From the NCBI GenBank assembly GCA_017303805.1, contig JAFLBQ010000005.1, forward strand, positions 1 to 64,000: DNA of 64,000 bases. Direction: 5' to 3'. The position numbers and the translations under genes were made by a program. Shown here one piece after another: positions 26,179 through 33,935 of this stretch (positions within the stretch are counted from its first letter, which is position 1; every line of letters starts with the position of its first letter). This stretch comes from Cytophagales bacterium (GTDB lineage Bacteria > Bacteroidota > Bacteroidia > Cytophagales > Cyclobacteriaceae). The notes under the pieces are model-generated. The model saw only the letters and a list, made by a program, of their open reading frames with translations. It made no database searches and had not been told where the DNA came from.

Positions 26179-26465
26179 TCACAAGTCAGCAAAGACAAGT
26201 AATTATCGAACATCTAAGCCCATTGCGGCCATTTCGTATTGGTGTATTTGGTTCTTATGCACGTGGAGAAAATAGTTTAGATAGCGACCTTGATATTTTG
26301 GTTTCATTGGATTATTCATTAAAGCCTTCTCTACTGGATTTGGTGAGTATTGAACAAAGCCTGACGGAAGCCTTGGGAATTCAAGTTGATTTAGTGACAG
26401 AAAAGTCTTTGCATCCCTACATTAAACCTTACGTAGAGAAAGATCTGAAAATTATTTTTGGATGA
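26175..26465 (+). CDS. mntA: MntA-type nucleotidyltransferase antitoxin
   Basis: A 96-aa minimal nucleotidyltransferase. GSYARGENSLDSDLDILV matches the GSx10DxD motif of MNT-domain antitoxins exactly, with the third acidic residue in QVDLVTE. In MntA/HepT systems the MNT protein AMPylates a tyrosine of the HepT toxin and blocks it. It starts inside the GH3 stop codon and overlaps hepT by 4 bp, so the three genes are translationally coupled. Confidence 0.9.
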   Translation: MITSQQRQVIIEHLSPLRPFRIGVFGSYARGENSLDSDLDILVSLDYSLKPSLLDLVSIEQSLTEALGIQVDLVTEKSLHPYIKPYVEKDLKIIFG

Positions 26466-26794
26466 AAGATCCGGCAATCCTTATACGACATGTGCTTGAT
26501 GCTATTGTAAGAATAGAAGGATACACCAAGGAACTTACAAAAGCTGATTTTGAAAATAATTTTCTGGTTCAGGATGCCGTATTAAGAAATATTATTCTAA
26601 TAGGCGAGGCTGCTAAAAATATTCCAGAAGAATTTAAACAGGAGCATGCTGTGGTTGAATGGCGAAAGATTGTTGGAATGCGCAATAAGGTGGTACATAA
26701 GTATTTCATCATAGATGTGGAAACAGTCTGGAATGTAGTACAACGCGACTTACCACAATTAAAACTAACATTTTCTAAACTACTAAATCGGTAA
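26462..26794 (+). CDS. hepT: HepT-like toxin (HEPN, DUF86)
   Basis: A 110-aa HEPN-domain protein. The RNase motif Rx4HxY is intact as RNKVVHKY, within GMRNKVVHKYFIIDVETVW, and the helix LRNIILIGEAAKNIPEEF is typical of DUF86. The tyrosine of this motif is the AMPylation target of MntA. HepT toxins cleave tRNA or mRNA. The stop is only 5 bp before dxr. Confidence 0.9.
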   Translation: MKDPAILIRHVLDAIVRIEGYTKELTKADFENNFLVQDAVLRNIILIGEAAKNIPEEFKQEHAVVEWRKIVGMRNKVVHKYFIIDVETVWNVVQRDLPQLKLTFSKLLNR

Positions 26795-26799
26795 TTGAA

Positions 26800-27957
26800 T
26801 TGTATTCTAAAAAACGTATCGCCATCCTCGGCTCCACCGGCTCTATCGGCACCCAGGCGTTGCAAGTAATTGCCGCCCATCCTCACGTTTTTGAAGTGGA
26901 GGTGTTAACAGCACAGCGCAATGCCGATTTGTTGATAGAGCAGGCACGCCAGGTTAAGCCCAATGCAGTGGTAATTGCTGACGATGCACACTACGAAAAA
27001 GTTAAAGCAGCTTTGCTGCCATTGGATATAAAAGTATATGCGGGTGAAAATGCGCTTGCATCGGTAGCGCAGATGGATACGATAGACCTGGTGCTTACCG
27101 CACTGGTCGGGTATTCGGGCTTAAAGCCCACCATCAAAGCCATTGAGGCAGGAAAAAATATAGCGCTGGCCAATAAAGAAACCCTGGTGGTAGCCGGTGA
27201 ACTAATTACCAGCCTTGCAGCCGAAAAGGGCGTAAATATTTATCCGGTAGATTCTGAGCACTCTGCTATTTTTCAATGTTTGGTTGGCGAGTTTCATAAC
27301 CCGATCGAAAAAATTATTTTAACGGCATCGGGGGGGCCGTTTAGAGGTAAAAAGAAAAACGATCTGGTACACGTTACCAAAGCGCAGGCACTCAAACATC
27401 CCAACTGGACCATGGGCGCCAAAGTAACCATCGATTCGGCTACGCTAATGAACAAGGGACTGGAAGTAATTGAAGCAAAATGGCTTTTTAAACTTAAACC
27501 ACACCAGGTAGAGGTTGTGGTTCATCCGCAATCCATCATTCATTCATTGGTACAATTTGAAGATGGCTCCATAAAAGCACAACTTGGGTTGCCCGATATG
27601 CGTTTACCAATCCAGTTTGCGCTGGCATACCCCAATCGGATTAAGAGCGAATTTCCAAGGTTTGACTTTGCGCACTACCCTGCTTTAACATTTGAAAAGC
27701 CTGATACCGAAACTTTTCGTAATCTTGCGCTCGCATTCGAAGCGTTGGGTCGCGGGGGAAACATGCCGTGTGTGCTTAATGCAGCCAATGAAATTGCAGT
27801 AAACGAATTTCTGAACGAAAAAATAGGATTCCTGCAAATGTCAGATTTAGTGGAACGATGCTTGAGTAAAATGAATTATATCGCTAGCCCCTCGTACGAG
27901 GACTATGTGAATACCGATAAAGAGACCAGAATTAGAGCAAAAGAATTAATTAACTGA
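26800..27957 (+). CDS. dxr: 1-deoxy-D-xylulose 5-phosphate reductoisomerase
   Basis: 385 aa from a TTG start (TTG TAT TCT AAA), the only in-frame start that keeps the N-terminal NADPH loop. GSTGSIGTQALQVI is the dinucleotide-binding motif; DSEHSAIFQCLVGE and ASGGPFRG are the metal/substrate motifs; MNKGLEVIEAKWLF is also canonical. It catalyses the second step of the MEP isoprenoid pathway. It overlaps rseP by one base (TGATG). The dxr-rseP pairing is common in bacteria. Confidence 0.96.
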   Translation: MYSKKRIAILGSTGSIGTQALQVIAAHPHVFEVEVLTAQRNADLLIEQARQVKPNAVVIADDAHYEKVKAALLPLDIKVYAGENALASVAQMDTIDLVLTALVGYSGLKPTIKAIEAGKNIALANKETLVVAGELITSLAAEKGVNIYPVDSEHSAIFQCLVGEFHNPIEKIILTASGGPFRGKKKNDLVHVTKAQALKHPNWTMGAKVTIDSATLMNKGLEVIEAKWLFKLKPHQVEVVVHPQSIIHSLVQFEDGSIKAQLGLPDMRLPIQFALAYPNRIKSEFPRFDFAHYPALTFEKPDTETFRNLALAFEALGRGGNMPCVLNAANEIAVNEFLNEKIGFLQMSDLVERCLSKMNYIASPSYEDYVNTDKETRIRAKELIN

Positions 27958-29324
27958 TGGAAGGCTTAATCATGACGGCCCAGCTATTGCTGAGCCTCTC
28001 AATTTTAATTGCGGTGCACGAATGGGGGCACTACATAACCGCACGGATGTTCAATATCAGGGTAGAGAAGTTCTATCTCTTTTTTGATTTCCTTTTCCCC
28101 ATGGCCAATGTGCTTAATTTTTCTTTAGTGAAATATAAAAAGGGCGATACCGAATTTGGTATTGGCTGGTTTCCGCTGGGTGGGTATGTAAAAATTGCCG
28201 GCATGGTGGACGAAAGCATGGATAAAGAACAATTGAAGTCTGAACCACAACCCTGGGAGTTTCGATCCAAGCCCGCCTGGCAACGCCTGATTGTAATGAT
28301 GGGGGGAATAATTGTTAACGTGATTGTGGGCATTCTGATTTTCATAGGTCTTACGTATGCCTTTGGCGATCGCTATATTTTAAATCAGTATGTAAATGAA
28401 CATGGAGGAGTACAGGCGCTTGAACTGGCGGAGCAAATAGGCATTCAAACAGGCGATAAGATTATTAAAATCAATGGCAAAGCGTTTGAGTATTTTGATG
28501 ATGTTGCCAAACCCAATGTGCTTCTATCAGAAAATTCTTCGTACACCGTTCTTCGGGGCGATAAAGAAATAGAAATTCCTATTCCCGAAGATTTTATAGA
28601 ACAGTTTGATCGGAAAGATGCTGTGGCTATGTTTTTAATTCCACGCAGGCTACCGGTAGTAGATGAAGTATCGCCCGGTACAATTGCCGCGCGAATTGGT
28701 TTGCAAAAAGGCGATAAGATTGTGGCAATTCAAAATCAACCCATTACGTACCACGATGAGTTGAAGGCGATTACGCAAGACTTCAAAGGAGACTCGTTAC
28801 AATTTTCTGTTAAACGCGGTGCGCAGATTCTATCCTATACCGAATCTTTCAAAGATCAACCGGGTATCGGATTTTATGTTCCGCGCGAGCTGGTTCCTGC
28901 CGAAGGGGAGCGCCACGTGGTGTATTCGTTGGGCCAATCTATTGCTGAAGGCCCAGGCCGGGCGTTTGGAGTTATCTGGGTACAGCTAAAAGCCTTCAAG
29001 AAAATTTTTTCAGGCCAAATCTCATTGCGCAAATCACTTTCGGGCCCGGTAGGTATGGCTAAAGCCTACGGTGGAAAGTGGGATTGGCAGAACTTTTGGC
29101 GAATGACAGGTTTGCTTTCGATGGTGCTGGCGTTTATGAACTTCTTGCCCATACCCGCATTGGATGGTGGCTATGTGATGTTCTTACTCTACGAGATAAT
29201 TAGTGGTCGTGAACCTTCAGAGAAGTTTTTTGAAAATGCGATTAAAGTAGGGATGGCGCTGTTGCTGATTTTAATGGTATTTGTTTTCTCAAATGATTTT
29301 GTGAAAATGTTCTCTAACAATTAG
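27957..29324 (+). CDS. rseP: RseP-type site-2 intramembrane metalloprotease
   Basis: 455 aa, an S2P-family membrane zinc protease. The first membrane helix holds HEWGHYITARMF (HExxH). A second helix follows WQRLIVMMGGIIVNVIVGIL, then two PDZ regions (about 140-205 and 215-290). The C-terminal helix has NFLPIPALDGGYVMF, whose LDG aspartate is the third zinc ligand. It cleaves membrane-anchored substrates such as anti-sigma factors. It is coupled to dxr and ended by a strong terminator. Confidence 0.95.
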   Translation: MEGLIMTAQLLLSLSILIAVHEWGHYITARMFNIRVEKFYLFFDFLFPMANVLNFSLVKYKKGDTEFGIGWFPLGGYVKIAGMVDESMDKEQLKSEPQPWEFRSKPAWQRLIVMMGGIIVNVIVGILIFIGLTYAFGDRYILNQYVNEHGGVQALELAEQIGIQTGDKIIKINGKAFEYFDDVAKPNVLLSENSSYTVLRGDKEIEIPIPEDFIEQFDRKDAVAMFLIPRRLPVVDEVSPGTIAARIGLQKGDKIVAIQNQPITYHDELKAITQDFKGDSLQFSVKRGAQILSYTESFKDQPGIGFYVPRELVPAEGERHVVYSLGQSIAEGPGRAFGVIWVQLKAFKKIFSGQISLRKSLSGPVGMAKAYGGKWDWQNFWRMTGLLSMVLAFMNFLPIPALDGGYVMFLLYEIISGREPSEKFFENAIKVGMALLLILMVFVFSNDFVKMFSNN

Positions 29325-29351
29325 CGCGTTTGTAAAACCCGGAAATGAAAG

Positions 29352-29374
29352 AGGCTGCGAATGCAGCCTTTTTT
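29352..29374 (+). terminator. rho-independent terminator of the dxr-rseP operon
   Basis: AGGCTGC-GAAT-GCAGCCT forms a perfect 7-bp stem with a 4-nt loop and is followed by TTTTT. It lies 27 bp after the rseP stop. Confidence 0.88.
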
Positions 29375-29438
29375 GATTTAGTTAGAGGAAAAACAAAGTG
29401 CAATCTTGTTTATTGAGATGAACTCTTGTTTTGTAGGG

Positions 29439-29453
29439 GGCCCCTACGGGGCC
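29439..29453. repeat. isolated GC-rich palindrome
   Basis: GGCCCCTACGGGGCC is a perfect 6-bp stem with a 3-nt loop. It has the same design (stem, 3-nt loop, stem) as the palindromes inside the two downstream modules and probably belongs to the same family. Confidence 0.6.
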
Positions 29454-29469
29454 TAAAAATAACTTTGAA

Positions 29470-29626
29470 TGAAAATCTACAAACATGCGGCTCCTATGGA
29501 GCCATGTATTAGTTGATACAGAACCTCTAACTGTTCACATTCAGGTACAATCGGAACAGCTTCGTAGAAGCTTCCTGTCTGTTGAATGAAATTTACATTC
29601 AGAAATTGGCTCCAGCGGAGCCACCT
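29470..29626. repeat. hairpin-rich repeat module, copy 1
   Basis: 157 bp, nearly identical to 29685-29837. It contains three perfect palindromes: GGCTCCTATGGAGCC (29489-29503), AGCTTCGTAGAAGCT (29558-29572) and GGCTCCAGCGGAGCC (29608-29622). All have a 6-bp stem and a 3-nt loop. There is no coding potential. The alternating hairpins suggest a REP/BIME-like mobile or structured element. Confidence 0.85.
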
Positions 29627-29684
29627 TCTGCAAACAATCAATTTTTTTTGATTTGATGGTTCAACGCAAATAATAATGTTTCAT

Positions 29685-29837
29685 TGAAAATCTACAAACA
29701 CACGGCTCCTATGGAGCCTTATGTTAGTTGATACAGAACCTCTAACTGTTCACATTCAGGTACAATCTGAACAGCTTCGTAGAAGCTTCCTGTCTGTAGA
29801 AGAATTCATATTCAGATTGGCTCCAGCGGAGCCACCT
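29685..29837. repeat. hairpin-rich repeat module, copy 2
   Basis: 153 bp direct repeat of 29470-29626. The central ~70 bp (GATACAGAACCTCTAACTGT onward) is almost unchanged, while the segment between the second and third hairpins has drifted. Palindromes are at 29704-29718 and 29819-29833, and around AGCTTCGTAGAAGCT. The hairpins are conserved better than the linkers. Confidence 0.85.
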
Positions 29838-29859
29838 GTAAACCGTTTAATGTCCTTTG

Positions 29860-29889
29860 TTTTTGTGGCCTTGCATGGGGCCACAAAAA
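29860..29889. terminator. long hairpin with A/T flanks
   Basis: TTTTTGTGGCC and GGCCACAAAAA form a perfect 11-bp stem around an 8-nt loop. It could act as a bidirectional terminator. It lies in the repeat block, not directly after a gene, so it may instead belong to the repeat family. Confidence 0.5.
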
Positions 29890-29910
29890 AATTGGATGCG
29901 TTTCTGCAAA

Positions 29911-29936
29911 CATGCGGCTATCCTCGTAACCGCATG
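29911..29936. repeat. degenerate third repeat hairpin
   Basis: CATGCGG and CCGCATG pair over 7 bp around a 12-nt loop. The preceding CTGCAAACATGCGGCT resembles the opening of the two modules (CTACAAACATGCGGCT), so this is probably a decayed third copy. Confidence 0.45.
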
Positions 29937-29959
29937 CAATTAGACCTTGGCGAGGCAAC

Positions 29960-29997
29960 AAAAAGGAGGTTATCTACTTTTAAGACAACCTCTTTTT
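29960..29997 (-). terminator. rho-independent terminator of the amidohydrolase gene
   Basis: On the minus strand a 10-bp stem (GAGGTTGTCT / AGATAACCTC, one G-U) is followed by CTTTTT, starting 2 bp after the stop. A-rich sequence on the other side makes it plausible in both directions. Confidence 0.85.
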
Positions 29998-29998
29998 C

Positions 29999-31456
29999 TC
30001 ACTTCCCTTTTCTAAAATCAAGCGGAGGTTTACGGTCGCCAATCATCGATTTGTAGTGGTAGCCCGGGCCAACGTATGCATCTAATTCTTTTCTGGCTTT
30101 ATCCAGGATGGCCGGATTGTTAAACAGATCAATGCCCGTCATGGCAATAATTTTAGCTGCATTGTTCATAGCCTTGTAGCCAATGCTCATACCTCCGGTT
30201 GCTACCGCCTGCCACGAGTGTGCCGGTACGCCCGGCACCCAGGTAGCTGTACCCAATCCGGTAGTAGGTACTACCCAGGTAATATCGCCTACATCGGTAG
30301 AAGCCGGAAAGAAGCCCCCGGTTTTAAATGGCTGTACCTGCGCGGCTGACTCCAGCGGTGGAAATTTTGTAGTAAGTGTGGCTTGGATTTTCTTTCCAAA
30401 CTCAACCTCTTCTGCTGTGTATAGTACACCTCCAACCACTTTCAGGTTATTGTACATTACGCGTGCAAGCGTTTCGTTGGGCACCAGGTTAAACGAGCCG
30501 GAAATCACTTCGTACTTCATTGTAGTTTCGGTACCGCTGGCTGCGCCTTCGGCTGCTTTTACAATGCGATTCCAGATTTCTTCCACCATGCGTGCATCGG
30601 GGTGGCGTACCATGTACTCAGCCTCGGCATAATCGGGTACTACATTAGCCGCTAAGCCACCTTTATTTATAACATAGTGTATGCGGGTTTCTTGCGGCAC
30701 GTGCTCGCGCATCAGGTTTACCATGTAATTCATTGCCTCCAACCCATCTAAGGCCGAGCGACCTGCGTGGGGTGCTGCTGCTGCGTGTGCGGAGCGACCA
30801 TAGAATTTAAAAATGGTTTGCTTGATGGATAAGCAGGAAGAGGGGCTGGCATCGTTCGCACTGGAAGGATGCCAGTGCAAAACAGCATCTACATTATTGA
30901 ACAAACCATCACGAACCATATATACCTTGGCAGCACCACCTTCTTCGGCCGGAGTGCCAAAAAGTTTAACCGTGCCGGCTTTCTTGGTTTTGATGAGCCA
31001 GTCTTTTAATGTGATGGCTGCCGCTACCGATGCCGTTCCGAACAAGTGATGGCCACAGGCATGGCCGGCACCTTCTTCTAAAATAATTTTTCTGTCGGCA
31101 ACGGAGTCTTGCGATAACCCCGGCAAGGCATCAAACTCCGCCAGAATGCCAATTACCGGGCCGCCATTTCCGAAGGTGGCCACAAAGGCGGTGGGCATTT
31201 CAGCAACCCCGGTTTCTATTTTAAAACCGGCTTCACGTAAAACCTGTTGCAGCCGCTCGGTGCTTTGCGTTTCCTGAAAGCCCAGTTCGGCATAGCCCCA
31301 GATGTCGCGCGCAACACTTTTATAAATGGGAAATTTTTTGTTCAGTTCGGTAATAACAAATTCTTTATCGCGATCGGGTTTTACTTTGGGGTTGATTTCG
31401 GTTTGCCCGAAAACGGTAGCCGAGGCGCACAACAGCAGGATAAGGACTCGTAGCAT
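29999..31456 (-). CDS. secreted M20-family amidohydrolase (AbgB-like)
   Basis: 485 aa with a signal peptide (LRVLILLLCASATVFGQ). M20D metallopeptidase/amidohydrolase motifs are AEFDALPGLSQ, GHACGHHLFGTASVAAA (metal-binding Cys/His) and GTPAEEGGAAKVYM (catalytic glutamates). HWHPSSANDAS and GRSAHAAAAPHAGRSAL follow. The size and order match p-aminobenzoyl-glutamate hydrolase subunit B-like enzymes, which cleave N-acyl amino acids. Export suggests peptide or N-acyl amino-acid scavenging in the periplasm. Single gene, with its own terminator. Confidence 0.9.
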   Translation of the reverse strand: MLRVLILLLCASATVFGQTEINPKVKPDRDKEFVITELNKKFPIYKSVARDIWGYAELGFQETQSTERLQQVLREAGFKIETGVAEMPTAFVATFGNGGPVIGILAEFDALPGLSQDSVADRKIILEEGAGHACGHHLFGTASVAAAITLKDWLIKTKKAGTVKLFGTPAEEGGAAKVYMVRDGLFNNVDAVLHWHPSSANDASPSSCLSIKQTIFKFYGRSAHAAAAPHAGRSALDGLEAMNYMVNLMREHVPQETRIHYVINKGGLAANVVPDYAEAEYMVRHPDARMVEEIWNRIVKAAEGAASGTETTMKYEVISGSFNLVPNETLARVMYNNLKVVGGVLYTAEEVEFGKKIQATLTTKFPPLESAAQVQPFKTGGFFPASTDVGDITWVVPTTGLGTATWVPGVPAHSWQAVATGGMSIGYKAMNNAAKIIAMTGIDLFNNPAILDKARKELDAYVGPGYHYKSMIGDRKPPLDFRKGK

Positions 31457-31528
31457 AACAAATAGGTTTAGGTTGTAGAAATAAAACCAAAAAAACGCAG
31501 ATCTGAAACTGAACTTTTAGAGTTGTTT

Positions 31529-31819
31529 TTACCGAAAGACTAGTGAAAGTGAAAATCCAAAAATTAGCAGAATAGATAAAATAACGTAAGAAATGAAAAG
31601 TGCATTTGAATAACCTGCATGTCTATTCTTTTTTAGGGCATTGTCTAAAAGCCAATTTAAACTGTAGCCGATGTTTAAAGCAATGCCAAAAAGAATGTAA
31701 AAAAGTGGGATTGAAATGGTGGCTATTTGAATACTTAGGTAGCCACAAACCAATATTATCAAGTTGTAGTAGAATCTTCGAAGCTCCCACCATTGCAAAT
31801 TTCTAAACGAGTTTCTCAT
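31529..31819 (-). CDS. small membrane protein downstream of the OmpA/PD40 gene
   Basis: 96 aa with three hydrophobic segments (about 17-36, 38-57 and 74-94) separated by a basic loop (NALKKNRHAGYSN). No recognised family. It starts 3 bp past the end of the OmpA/PD40 gene on the same strand, so it is probably co-transcribed. Lower-GC codon use than the neighbours. Confidence 0.6.
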   Translation of the reverse strand: MRNSFRNLQWWELRRFYYNLIILVCGYLSIQIATISIPLFYILFGIALNIGYSLNWLLDNALKKNRHAGYSNALFISYVILSILLIFGFSLSLVFR

Positions 31820-31822
31820 TTC

Positions 31823-33805
31823 TTATTCTTGCCTGGAAATTTCAAACTCCACTCTTCGGTTCAACTGTTTGTGCTCGTCTGTAATTTCCTGCACAATCGG
31901 TTTTGAACTTCCGTACCCAATGGCTTCAATTCGCGTAGCATCAATTTTAAATTGGGTAATCAGGTAATTTTTAATGGCATCGGCACGGGCTTGCGAAAGT
32001 TTACGGTTGGCATCTTCCTTACCGGCCGAATCGGTATGCCCCGAAATTTTTAGATGCAAGGGCGGGTGGTCTATTAAAAAGTTGGCAATCTTATTCAGGT
32101 CGTCATGCATGGCCGGCAAAATATTCGCTTTGCCGTTTTCAAACTCCAGCGATTGAAATGCAATTTTACTTTCAATCGGCTCGGCAATTTTATTAATCTC
32201 CATTTCACCGTCCATAAAAAAGATTTCTTCAATGCGAAAGAAATCATCGCCTTGAATGATTAGCAGGTAGTTGCGTTTGTTAATCAGGTTAAAATCAAAC
32301 GAGCCATCTTCGCGAATATATTTTGGTGCTACTTCCACGCCTTCATCCAAGTCAATTACCGAAACAATTCCTTTAACCGGTTTTCCTTGCGGATCTTTTA
32401 ATGTGCCTTTCAGTTTTGTTATCGCTTCGGGCCGGGCTTCCATGGGCACAGGAAACGAATACAAGTCGAGGTTCTTTTTGTCTTCTTCGGTAGAGCGTGC
32501 ATAGTAAAGATTTTTAGAGCGCGAGTCGATGGTAAAATAATATTCGCTGCCACCGCCATTTACCAGTGGCCCGGTGTTAGTAGGTTCGGTCCAACCGCCT
32601 TTGTGCCAGTTGGATTTATAAATATCAAACTCACCAAAGTTTAGCGGGTGACCGTTTGAACTAAAGTATAGCACATTAAACTTGTGGTGATAGAATGGAC
32701 TTACTTCGCTGCGCACGGTGTTAATGATGGGGCCTGCATTTTGGGCTTTACCCCACATACCTTTTTTATCTTTTACCGAGAAATAGATATCCGACAAGCC
32801 GAAACTACCGGCCCGGTTGGAAGCAAAGAACAACGTATCGCCCGAGTGGCTCAGCGAAGGGTGCGAGTCCCAACCGGCACTGTTAATGTTGGGGCCCAGG
32901 TTTTTTACATCGCCCCACGTGCTATCAGCTTTTAGCGTAGCTACATAGATATCGCAGTTGCCCAAACCATCTGGCGCTTCGCAGCGCGCAAAAAAAAGCA
33001 GCTTGCCATTGCTGCTAATGCAAGCCGAACCTTCGTTGTACCTGGAGTTTATACTTTTAAAGGGCTGGGCATCGTCCCAATAGTCTTCTACTTTGCGACT
33101 AAAGAACAAATCTTCGTTGTAAGTGCGGTCGGGGTTTTCGTTGCGCTTGCTCGTAAACAAAATCAGGTCATCGGTATTACCTACTGTTGGCCCGTAATCT
33201 TCTTTATCAGAATTAATAAAGCCGCCCATATTAAGCAATACCGATTGGGGCGGCCGCAGCGTGTCAATATCTTTTCGATACTCAACCAACTTGTAATAAA
33301 AATCCAGCGGCACATAGTTTTCTTTTCTATCGGGATCGATTTGCTGATAGCGTTTGTAAATATTGGTAATGTCTAATCCTTGCTGGTGGTGTTTAAGTAC
33401 CAGTTTGTAAAGCAGCAGCGCCTCGCCCGGTGGGCCGTGTGTTTCGCTTAAGCGCGCCAGGCGCCACAACATGGCCACGTTCTTACTAAAGTTTTCGATG
33501 CCAAAATTTTTAATGTACGCTTTCAACTCCAGGTACATCTCTCGTTCCTGGCCTGCGTTATCCAGGGCACGGATTTTTTGAAGTTTGGTGTTGTCTTGAT
33601 AGAAAGCACTTTTGTTTACGTTGGAAAAAATAAATATGTCAGACTGGCTGTAAGAAGTTACGGTGTCGTTCAATTGTACCACGCCTCCTTTTTTAAATCC
33701 TTTTTTGTCTTTTTGGGCGTAGAGTGGAGCCCAACAGCCCAACAGCCCTGTTAAAAGCGCTAACAGGCAATATGTTGTAGATCGATGGAGGTGGCTGCGC
33801 ATCAT
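31823..33805 (-). CDS. OmpA-family outer-membrane protein with PD40 propeller
   Basis: 660 aa. After a signal peptide (CLLALLTGLLGCWAPLYAQ) comes a TPR-like helical region (about 60-170). A PD40/WD40-like beta-propeller follows (about 190-440; repeats such as LLFFARCEAPDGLGNCDIYV, DTLFFASNRAGSFGLSDIYF, VLYFSSNGHPLNFGEFDIYK). Next are a carboxypeptidase-regulatory-like beta domain (LKGTLKDPQGKPVKGIVSVI) and a C-terminal OmpA peptidoglycan-binding domain (LKISGHTDSAGKEDANRKLS). This architecture is shared with the T9SS-associated PorE-type proteins and with gliding-related OmpA proteins. No porPKLMN genes are nearby, so a T9SS role is only a possibility. Confidence 0.9.
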   Translation of the reverse strand: MMRSHLHRSTTYCLLALLTGLLGCWAPLYAQKDKKGFKKGGVVQLNDTVTSYSQSDIFIFSNVNKSAFYQDNTKLQKIRALDNAGQEREMYLELKAYIKNFGIENFSKNVAMLWRLARLSETHGPPGEALLLYKLVLKHHQQGLDITNIYKRYQQIDPDRKENYVPLDFYYKLVEYRKDIDTLRPPQSVLLNMGGFINSDKEDYGPTVGNTDDLILFTSKRNENPDRTYNEDLFFSRKVEDYWDDAQPFKSINSRYNEGSACISSNGKLLFFARCEAPDGLGNCDIYVATLKADSTWGDVKNLGPNINSAGWDSHPSLSHSGDTLFFASNRAGSFGLSDIYFSVKDKKGMWGKAQNAGPIINTVRSEVSPFYHHKFNVLYFSSNGHPLNFGEFDIYKSNWHKGGWTEPTNTGPLVNGGGSEYYFTIDSRSKNLYYARSTEEDKKNLDLYSFPVPMEARPEAITKLKGTLKDPQGKPVKGIVSVIDLDEGVEVAPKYIREDGSFDFNLINKRNYLLIIQGDDFFRIEEIFFMDGEMEINKIAEPIESKIAFQSLEFENGKANILPAMHDDLNKIANFLIDHPPLHLKISGHTDSAGKEDANRKLSQARADAIKNYLITQFKIDATRIEAIGYGSSKPIVQEITDEHKQLNRRVEFEISRQE

Positions 33806-33935
33806 GCTAAATCATCGAAAAATCGAACAATTTTAACTGATAACCAAAACGTTGGCATGTGGATTGACTTGTTAGCGGGCTATCAAAATATAATTGGAGA
33901 CACGCTTTTTTTGTGTCAAATTGGCACGTAATACT

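Noticed and set aside
29470-29837. CRISPR-like repeat array
   Set aside because: Only two long (~155-bp) copies with internal palindromes; no short regular repeat-spacer pattern and no cas genes.
29721-30056. An open frame of 111 codons on the plus strand
   Set aside because: It lies wholly in the hairpin repeat block and runs into the end of the amidohydrolase gene; no protein-like composition and no conserved motif.
31823-33805. Assigning the OmpA/PD40 gene as T9SS component PorE
   Set aside because: Domain order is similar, but several Bacteroidota OmpA/PD40 paralogues share it and no T9SS core gene is nearby.
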